Below, piece after piece: positions 3,001 to 5,870 of a stretch of DNA of 5,870 bases (its first letter is position 1; every line of letters starts with the position of its first letter). Below the pieces are notes generated by a model. It made no database searches. It was not told where the DNA came from and saw only the letters and a list, made by a program, of their open reading frames with translations. This DNA comes from Flavobacterium sp. GTDB lineage: Bacteria > Bacteroidota > Bacteroidia > Flavobacteriales > Flavobacteriaceae. The stretch covers positions 1-5,870 of the forward strand of contig NZ_JAGKWP010000126.1 of the NCBI RefSeq assembly GCF_021151785.1, read 5' to 3'. The translations under genes were made by a program, and so were the position numbers.

Positions 3001-5870
3001 AGGTGGCGTTTACACTAATGTTATTTTAGGGGATTTGACTATTAATTCAGGTTCTGAATATGCTCCTGCTATTGTAGTAGTTGTTGGAGGTAATTTTACT
3101 AATAATGGGATTTTTACCCAAACCAATACATTAACATTGAGTTCTTATCTTGGTACTAGTCCAATTATTTCTACGGTACCTCAAGTGGTATCAGGTAGTG
3201 GATTGTTTAGGAATTTAGCAATATCACCTACGGCAAACTTAACTTCTTTAACAGTTAATAATTCTAGTGTTATGGGAGTTACTTTTAATGTTCCATTATC
3301 AATAAGTGGAACTTTGACAATGACCTCAGGTATTATTAATACCTCAAATACGAGTTTATTAAGTCTTGGGACTTCAACAATAGCAGGAACCTTATTAGGT
3401 ACTCCAAGTTACACTAATATGATAAAAGGACCTTTTGCAAGAACAATTGCTTCTGGTAATACAAATAATACTTACATATTATTCCCAGTAGGGAAAACAG
3501 GTTATGCACCTGTTGCGGTTGCGCCTAGCACAACATCTGTTACTGTTATGAAGGCGGAAGCATATGATTCTAATATAGGAACTCAGGATCCATCAATCAT
3601 TAATATGTCAACAACAAGAAGATGGGAAGTTCCAATAATGTCTGGAAGTGTAACAGATCTGAATGTTAGATTATCTGATTTAGGAATTTTATCATCAAGT
3701 ATTCCTGTTCAAGCTCCTTCTGCTTCTGGACTATATTCTGCTTCATTTGGTTCTCTAGCTACTGCCATTGCAGGAGTTTCTACTCAATCAAACACGCCTA
3801 TTTTGGCTTCAAATTATACGGGATTTTTAAGTTATGCAAATTCAAATTCTTGTAGTGGGGTTCCTGTACCTGGAAGTACAATTACTTCAGGAAATTCCAT
3901 ATGTTTTGGTTCTAGTATCAATTTGAGTTTACAAAATGTAATTTCTGGTTCTGGTGTGACTTACCAATGGAAATCTTCAACTAATGGGACAAATTATTCA
4001 CCTATTTCTGGTGCTGTAAATTCTACATTGACAATAATACCAACAGAAGCTACTTATTATCTGTGCGAAGTTACGTGTTTAACTTCTTCAAGTTCAAGTA
4101 CTTCATTGCCAGTTTATATTGTATTTGCAAATAATATTACATCAACAACTTCTGGTACTGTTTGCGGAATTGGTTCAACAACAATTAGTGCGTCTGCTTC
4201 TTCAGGAAATATTAAGTGGTTTAATTCTAGTGTTGGTGGTTCAATTCTTTATAGTGGAAATAACTTCGTTACGCCTGTGATTTCTTCATCAACAAATTAT
4301 TATGCAGCTGCGGAAAGTTTGAATGGAGGCAGTGTTCAAGTTGGAACTGGTGTCGCTACTTCTGGAACAAACTTGTCAGCATTTAATAATTATAGATCTA
4401 GTGCTAGAGTTCAGTTGATTTACACAGCTGAAGAGTTGCAAAATGTTGGTTTAAGACCGGGGAATATTACCTCAATAGCATTTAATGTTTCATCTTTAGG
4501 TGATGCAGCAACAAATGCAAATTATGTAGTTAATGTTGGATCAACAACATTAACTACTTTTCCTAATACTACATTTTTGACTCCAACATTTACTACTTGT
4601 TATGGTCCATCAACATACACTCATACTTCAACAGGGTGGCAGACAATTAATTTTACTACACCATATAATTGGGATGGAGTTTCAAATTTAATTATTGAAA
4701 TTTCTCACGATGGAGCGAATTTGTATTCAAGTGCAAATACTTTTTATACTGTGACTAATGGAAATACAGTTTTGTATTCTTATAATAACTCAACTTCAAA
4801 TAATACACTTTCAACTAATAGGTTTAATGTGTTATTATCGGGACAAATAGCTTGTTCTTCTCCAAGAGTTGCTGTTCCTGTTACAGTTACTACCCCGCCA
4901 TCACTAACATTAAGTGGTTCATCGGCTACAATTTGTAATGGTCAGTCTACATCTACAGCAATTACTATCATAACAGGAGGTTCTAGTTATGATGTTTATA
5001 CTTGGTCACCATCTTCAGGTGTATCAGGAAATAGTTCTACTGGTTGGACATTTAATCCAACAAGTACAACAACTTATACATTAACGGCTTCACAGTCTGC
5101 AGGTTCTTGTGTTAATACAGTTACTTTTACAGTAAATGTAAATTCTACACCATCAGCAATTACGATTGCTCCAATAGCACCAGCGGTTTGTGTGAATTCA
5201 ATTCAATCACTTACTTTGTCAGGAGGTAGTTCAGATAATATTTCTATCTTAAGTGAGAACTTTAATGCACCTACTAATTCATGGACAACGGTAAATAATT
5301 CAACAGGGACAAATGCTACAAATATCGCATGGTCTTTGAAGCCTGATGGTTATATTTATTCAACTTATGCTACATGGCATAGTAATGATAATTCTCAGTT
5401 TTATTTATCTAATAGTGATGCTGGTGGTAGTGGAAGTAGTACAACAACATTACTTCAATCACCATCATTTAGTACTTTAAATTATACTTCTGTAGATTTG
5501 AAGTTTTACAGTTATTTATATGATTCTACGCCAAGTTCAACTACTGCTAAAGTTCAGGCTTCTTTAGATGGTGTTGCTTGGACAGATTTACAAACATTAA
5601 CCCCAATATCTGTAAATACATCAACTAGTTTTACACAAGTTACAGTTCCGTTAACTGCCGCTTTTTTAAATAAATCTACTGTTTATATTAGATTTAATTA
5701 TGTTGCTTCATGGAGGTATTTTTGGGGTATAGATAATGTTTCCATTTCAGGTACTCAGAGTACATCAATTGCTTGGTCACCAACTACTAATTTATATACT
5801 GATGCAGCTGCTACAATTCCATATACAGGAGGTAATGCTACTACGCTTTATGTAAAATCTTCTAGTGTTG
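17..5870 (+). CDS. Giant multidomain secreted surface protein (adhesin-like), 3' end outside the window
   Basis: This single frame has no stop from base 2 to the last base; from the ATG at 17 it gives 1951 complete codons. The product has a signal region, then only extracellular beta-type domains: N-terminal SNG-type domain, fibronectin III, two STW-box/beta-helix/FPVG modules, and several Ig-like domains, two of them with inserted domains. Ser, Thr, Asn and Gly dominate, charged residues are scarce, and no catalytic motif was recognised. By family knowledge such proteins of Bacteroidota are exported by Sec and then usually by the type IX system through a C-terminal sorting domain, which would lie beyond this window. 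An adhesive or matrix role is inferred from architecture only. The start is uncertain: ATG 17 is the first visible in-frame Met, no in-frame stop precedes it, and only 16 bases of leader are present. ATG 131 leaves a signal without a basic n-region. ATG 105 is one base out of frame. Confidence 0.93.
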   Translation, partial: MIKYYSSIKNLYLSFSLFFSKKREYENLRNEKKSLVFIMVFFSLISCFFVKAQSSVNYVLTTGSSSFNSMSGATTLFSGVQDNWGSSVLPIEFNFNYMGISYSHFSVNSNGQLRLHTNAGATSIGAAAVSAYTASTVTIAPMAGDNRTGGGMTYLISGIAPNRKLIVEWSNFYISIPDITNSGNMQLVLNEGTGVIEFIYGNILNPANSSVTRSIFHSSNNTANSSAFITVGTTPSQNTSATSPTANNFAASLPLTNLVNTYIKFTPPNTPLASPINLTFSGLSSASTTLNWVDNSIGESGFLITRATDPTFTSGIVNSVISSTSSNTIGQSYNLVQTGLLPSTTYYYKVQAFSEAIFSTELSGSQSTNAPGTFVSVATGNFGSASTWNINLVPTQFDNIIISSGHTISIDAVGQVANNVTVNGTLAYGSTPTSFSINGNLLVNSGGVVNVFTGTIGKTLTVAGDITNNGTIDVSVGTTSAGNLILNGTTLQTVSGLGTFNTSVIRNLTFSNTSTSTPNITWLFNNIKIAYNLNITGARINLGTNKMIFGSGAAGNSLTAPIGSGFLPGGSFSRWWSTTVTGTTITAGSDPTNTTSRYPFLNSTGVQRAMYISRTGSTTGNVAGELTVTYTDSNTLTTGLSVVDGSYTITDRYNGKWTVTKDASYNHAGTHTIAVVANNAFYTTNGNSRLMLANAPLSGTHQNGTISPGAQRIGLTTSDLISGDIYIGLNVQETPFVSVANGNWENPSTWNKNLVPSASDIVYIAAGTTVTVNTASAAANAIMIYNGGVLNINGNVMTVATTLLNNGTVNANGGDLIVNGGSASGITNSSVGTFVVAGATVRQGPIGGGNTIFTNSGVLTVSSGILNINGSLVHSGLQFNQSGGEINIDGNAAGVSANSASSYYLNLTAAVNWTGGNLTIVDPHTSTSGTDVFYYSVGVSSNVSTNHTLRFGDGVSTDPGGNAIGFRANTYVGSGRINYGNLIINGGNATNRIVTGGVYTNVILGDLTINSGSEYAPAIVVVVGGNFTNNGIFTQTNTLTLSSYLGTSPIISTVPQVVSGSGLFRNLAISPTANLTSLTVNNSSVMGVTFNVPLSISGTLTMTSGIINTSNTSLLSLGTSTIAGTLLGTPSYTNMIKGPFARTIASGNTNNTYILFPVGKTGYAPVAVAPSTTSVTVMKAEAYDSNIGTQDPSIINMSTTRRWEVPIMSGSVTDLNVRLSDLGILSSSIPVQAPSASGLYSASFGSLATAIAGVSTQSNTPILASNYTGFLSYANSNSCSGVPVPGSTITSGNSICFGSSINLSLQNVISGSGVTYQWKSSTNGTNYSPISGAVNSTLTIIPTEATYYLCEVTCLTSSSSSTSLPVYIVFANNITSTTSGTVCGIGSTTISASASSGNIKWFNSSVGGSILYSGNNFVTPVISSSTNYYAAAESLNGGSVQVGTGVATSGTNLSAFNNYRSSARVQLIYTAEELQNVGLRPGNITSIAFNVSSLGDAATNANYVVNVGSTTLTTFPNTTFLTPTFTTCYGPSTYTHTSTGWQTINFTTPYNWDGVSNLIIEISHDGANLYSSANTFYTVTNGNTVLYSYNNSTSNNTLSTNRFNVLLSGQIACSSPRVAVPVTVTTPPSLTLSGSSATICNGQSTSTAITIITGGSSYDVYTWSPSSGVSGNSSTGWTFNPTSTTTYTLTASQSAGSCVNTVTFTVNVNSTPSAITIAPIAPAVCVNSIQSLTLSGGSSDNISILSENFNAPTNSWTTVNNSTGTNATNIAWSLKPDGYIYSTYATWHSNDNSQFYLSNSDAGGSGSSTTTLLQSPSFSTLNYTSVDLKFYSYLYDSTPSSTTAKVQASLDGVAWTDLQTLTPISVNTSTSFTQVTVPLTAAFLNKSTVYIRFNYVASWRYFWGIDNVSISGTQSTSIAWSPTTNLYTDAAATIPYTGGNATTLYVKSSSV
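68..163 (+). repeat. Cluster of five 7-base homopolymer runs in the signal-peptide region
   Basis: Runs of exactly seven are seen at 68-74 (T), 77-83 (A), 108-114 (A), 137-143 (T) and 157-163 (T). They encode Phe/Leu and Lys of the signal region. In the remaining 5.7 kb the longest runs found by eye are six (for example T at 919-924, 1086-1091 and 5662-5667). Part of this reflects Lys/Phe-rich signal-peptide coding in AT-rich DNA, but the density is striking and makes this the most slip-prone part of the gene. Confidence 0.8.
105..122 (+). other. Out-of-frame alternative start, five-codon frame MKKSL-stop
   Basis: The ATG at 105 is followed by seven A residues (108-114), then a TAG at 120-122. 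As written it makes only MKKSL. If the A run were eight, this ATG would read MKKKSLVFIMVFF and on through KAQ in the main frame, a textbook short signal peptide. The same extra base would send the ATG 17 frame to a TAA at original bases 166-168. The site is therefore a sequencing-error candidate, a slippage site or a chance match. The sequence alone cannot decide. Confidence 0.4.
176..832 (+). other. N-terminal beta-rich domain with SNG motif, residues 54-272
   Basis: About 219 residues just after the signal peptide. Recognisable marks in order are VNYVLTTG at the start, a Leu-Pro-Ile-x-Phe-x-Phe strand followed by SVNSNGQLRL (residues 106-115), an APMAGDN stretch, NRKLIVEW (162-169) and GVIEFIYG near residues 193-200. 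This pattern (an LPIGFxFxF strand, then a SNGxL turn, then an xRxxVVEW strand and an IEFxYG strand) is a common first domain of large Bacteroidota surface proteins and resembles nidogen-like sandwiches in strand order. It often sits directly before fibronectin III, as it does here. Ligand and precise family are unknown, and it contains no cysteine. Boundaries are approximate; the end is set by the IKFTPPNTP linker. Confidence 0.65.
833..1120 (+). other. Fibronectin type III domain, residues 273-368
   Basis: Roughly 96 residues, the usual size for the fold. It starts with a Pro-containing strand (ASPINLTFSGLS) and has the conserved strand-B Trp (TTLNWVDNS, Trp292). ESGFLITRA then follows as strand C. 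LLPSTTYYYKVQA (Tyr346-348) matches the classic Leu-x-Pro-x-Thr-x-Tyr-x-x-x-Val signature near the end. Fibronectin III domains in such proteins act as spacers or binding modules. No special ligand motif such as RGD is visible. Confidence 0.8.
1136..1696 (+). other. Module A: STW box and beta-helix repeats, residues 374-560
   Basis: This opens with FVSVATGN, STWNINLVP, then DNIIISSGHTISID, the pattern of a Trp box and Val-Pro turn leading into a parallel beta-helix. Short rungs follow, for example VTVNGTL, FSINGNLLVNSGG, LTVAGDITNNGTIDV and LILNG. A QTVSGLGTF...RNLTFS motif starts at residue 492 and caps the helix. The same order returns in module B from residue 736. At the DNA level the opening boxes share a 13-base identity (1134-1146 and 2220-2232), and the rest has diverged. 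The region contains no cysteine and no helix-lining acidic cluster like that of polysaccharide lyases, so a structural or adhesive role is preferred over enzymatic. Confidence 0.6.
1697..2215 (+). other. Module A: degenerate FPVG-type beta domain, residues 561-733
   Basis: This corresponds by position and strand order to the FPVG domain of module B. It opens with PIGSGFLPGGSFSRWW, then has YPFLN (from residue 598) where module B has FPVG, then a strand with TVTYTDSN, TDRYNGKW (Trp657) and a closing strand THTIAVVAN. In the related domains of Bacteroidota surface proteins the order is a G-x-G-x-x-x-R start, a YxFPVG strand, a W-x-V strand and a beta-sandwich end. The loss of a strict FPVG here suggests divergence after duplication. 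The final 60 or so residues (from about 675) are not clearly assigned. Function is unknown. Confidence 0.5.
2222..3418 (+). other. Module B: STW box and expanded beta-helix, residues 736-1134
   Basis: FVSVANGN and STWNKNLVP repeat the opening of module A, followed by DIVYIAAGTTVTVN. Many helix-type rungs follow, such as GGVLNINGNVMTV, LLNNGTVNANGGDLIVNGG, FTNSGVLTVSSGILNINGSL and FTNNGIFTQTNTLTLS. The capping motif QVVSGSGLFRNLAIS begins at residue 1056, matching that at 492. From box to cap there are about 320 residues against about 118 in module A, so this copy is longer by about 200 residues. The extra length includes the insert at 2735-3061. It contains no cysteine and few charged residues. 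The structure is inferred from sequence rhythm only. Confidence 0.6.
2735..3061 (+). other. Insert within the module B helix, residues 907-1015
   Basis: This stretch departs from the short helix rungs. It holds VNWTGGNLTIVDPH (Trp913, Asp922), then HTLRFGDGVSTDPGGNA starting near residue 948, and finishes with GRINYGNLIINGG and VILGDLTINSG. The GDG...STDPGG loop carries closely spaced Asp residues and Gly and could bind a metal ion, but that is speculation. Similar WTGG...FGDG segments occur in related giant Bacteroidota proteins, to my recollection, without an assigned function. Module A lacks this piece, which accounts for about half of the length difference. Confidence 0.4.
3419..3850 (+). 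other. Module B: FPVG-type beta domain, residues 1135-1278
   Basis: About 144 residues. The entry strand MIKGPFARTI fits the usual G-x-x-x-R opening, followed by YILFPVGKTGYAPV (FPVG at 1156-1159), a TVTVMKAEAYDSN strand, TTRRWEVP (Trp1203) and a final SNYTGFLSYANS strand. This order (FPVG strand, then R-x-W-x-V strand) is a recurring domain between beta-helix and Ig-like or sorting regions in flavobacterial secreted proteins. It is one of the better-preserved domains here. Its function in the family is not established. It contains no cysteine. Confidence 0.6.
3851..4126 (+). other. Ig-like domain with four cysteines, residues 1279-1370
   Basis: Starts SCSGVPVPG, then NSICFGSSINLSLQN, GVTYQWKSSTNGTNYSPI, TEATYYLCEVTC and ends in a Val-rich strand. 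The W in YQWKSS and the YYLCEV strand match the core Trp and Cys of an Ig fold. Cysteines are at 1279, 1296, 1350 and 1354; 1296 with 1350 or 1354 is the expected core disulphide. The CxGxxxxLSLQN...GVTYQW...ATYYxCxVTC pattern is very common in Bacteroidota type IX-exported proteins. These are the first cysteines of the mature protein. Confidence 0.75.
4127..4318 (+). other. Ig-like domain of CHU_C-associated type, first part, residues 1371-1434
   Basis: The marks GTVCGIGSTTISASASS, IKWFNSSVGGSILYSG, FVTPVISSSTNYYAAA follow the Ig-like family associated with CHU_C proteins (Ig_7-like): Cys-Gly-x-Gly start, WF/WY strand, F-x-TP turn and TxYY strand. Cys1383 lacks its partner in this part. The expected last strand, ACSSPRVAVPVTV, appears only at 4850-4897, after an inserted domain. 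Confidence 0.65.
4319..4849 (+). other. Domain inserted inside the Ig-like domain, residues 1435-1611
   Basis: About 177 residues between the YYAAAES strand and the CSSPRVAV strand of the interrupted Ig-like domain. Marks in order are VQVGTGVATSG, RVQLIYTAEELQNVGLRPG (a surface-exposed AEEL helix-like segment), ITSIAFNVSSLG, STGWQTINFTTPYNWDG (Trp1541, Trp1552), SNLIIEISHDG and a closing RFNVLLSGQ strand. The AEEL...GxIxSIAF...GW...F...PxxWDGxSNLIIE pattern is a recurring beta-sandwich in Bacteroidota secreted proteins, usually seen as an insert like this. It holds one cysteine (1528). The role is unknown; a ligand-binding head carried by the Ig scaffold is one possibility. Confidence 0.6.
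4850..4897 (+). other. Closing strand of the interrupted Ig-like domain, residues 1612-1627
   Basis: ACSSPRVAVPVTVTTP is the usual final strand of the CHU_C-associated Ig-like domain (Cys-x-S-x-R-V-x-V). Cys1613 is the expected disulphide partner of Cys1383, 230 residues earlier, so the pair would clamp the ends of the inserted domain. The pairing is inferred. Confidence 0.55.
4898..5149 (+). other. PKD/Ig-like domain, residues 1628-1711
   Basis: Marks: ATICNGQSTSTAITI, then YTWSPSSGVSG, GWTFNPTSTTTYTLTASQ, SCVNTVTFTVNV. The order IC-x-G, then W-S-P, then F-x-P-T-x-T-T-x-Y-T-L-T and a closing C-x-N strand is characteristic of PKD-like/Ig-like repeats in Bacteroidota adhesins. Cys1640 and Cys1698 likely pair. 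It is not interrupted, unlike the domains on either side. Confidence 0.7.
5150..5245 (+). other. Third Ig-like domain, first part, residues 1712-1743
   Basis: PSAITIAPIAPAVCVNSIQSLTLSGGS is cut across here as the typical opening (Pro-x-Val-Cys, then Leu-x-Leu-x-Gly-Gly) of the same kind of repeat. The WSPTTNLYTDA strand that should follow is displaced to 5774 and beyond. Cys1725 has no partner inside the window. Confidence 0.6.
5246..5752 (+). other. Jelly-roll-like inserted domain, residues 1744-1912
   Basis: About 169 residues. It opens with ILSENFNAPTNSWTTV, where the E-x-F-x...W pattern starts many Bacteroidota jelly-roll or MAM-like domains, then IAWSLKPDGY, QFYLSNSDAGGSGS, LLQSPSFSTLNYTSVDLKF, AKVQASLDGVAWTDL, and closes with VYIRFNYVASW...WGIDNVSISG. 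The LxSPxF...L.F strand and final W-x-IDNVxI strand are strong marks of this fold, often carbohydrate-binding or protease-associated in the family. It sits inside the third Ig-like domain. Binding activity is inferred only. Confidence 0.65.
5753..5870 (+). other. Third Ig-like domain, resumed and cut by the window end
   Basis: STSIAWSPTTNLYTDAA, then IPYTGGNATTLYVK continues the pattern left open at residue 1743 (W-S-P-x-x-x-L-Y-T-D-A-A, Y-x-G-G, T-x-L/V-Y-x-K). The frame is open through the final complete codon (5867-5869). The rest of the domain, and any C-terminal sorting domain, is outside. Confidence 0.6.

Noticed and set aside
1136..3418. Polysaccharide lyase or other beta-helix enzyme
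   Set aside because: The STW box and helix rhythm fit, but no cluster of conserved Asp, Arg or His typical of an active site was seen; the rungs are Asn/Gly/Val only.
5860..5870. Recurring string tctagtgttg (also near 2501 and 4226) as a dispersed repeat or attachment site
   Set aside because: It encodes the common Ser-Ser-Val and recurs by codon bias in a Ser-rich protein; the flanks differ.
1..5870. CRISPR array, tRNA, rRNA, riboswitch, insertion sequence or multi-gene defence system
   Set aside because: No regular repeat-spacer pattern, no conserved RNA structure and no transposase-like frame. The continuous coding frame accounts for essentially all the sequence.

Overview
The window is almost entirely one very long plus-strand open reading frame. 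It begins at or near base 17 and is still open at the last base, giving at least 1951 codons without a stop. The DNA is AT-rich (roughly one third G+C by eye) and the product is very rich in Ser, Thr, Asn and Gly. The N-terminus is an export signal ending in the KAQ-type cleavage site common in Bacteroidota. The domain types (SNG-type N-terminal beta domain, fibronectin III, STW...VP boxes with beta-helix repeats, FPVG domains, Ig-like domains of the CHU_C-associated kind) are those of giant Bacteroidota secreted or surface proteins. A Flavobacteriaceae-like organism is the best guess; the species cannot be told from the sequence.

Layout, with residues counted from the ATG at 17: signal region (residues 1-53); N-terminal beta-rich domain (54-272); fibronectin type III domain (273-368); module A, an STW box, beta-helix and FPVG-like domain (374-733); module B, the same plan but longer (736-1278); an Ig-like domain with four cysteines (1279-1370); a second Ig-like domain split by an inserted domain of about 177 residues (1371-1627); a PKD/Ig-like domain (1628-1711); and a third Ig-like domain split by a jelly-roll-like insertion (1712 onward). 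The window ends in this last domain, so the C-terminus is not seen. A type IX secretion sorting domain is expected there but is not demonstrated.

The likely role is a cell-surface or released adhesin or matrix protein built from stacked beta domains. No catalytic motif was recognised. There is no second gene, RNA gene, mobile element, CRISPR array or terminator, and the minus-strand open frames are shadows of the coding sequence. I did not find a new multi-gene system.

The most interesting points are three. The translation start region holds five 7-base homopolymers, and one of them sets which of two mutually exclusive starts is in frame. Two consecutive Ig-like domains each carry a different inserted domain. 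The STW/helix/FPVG module is duplicated, with one copy expanded.
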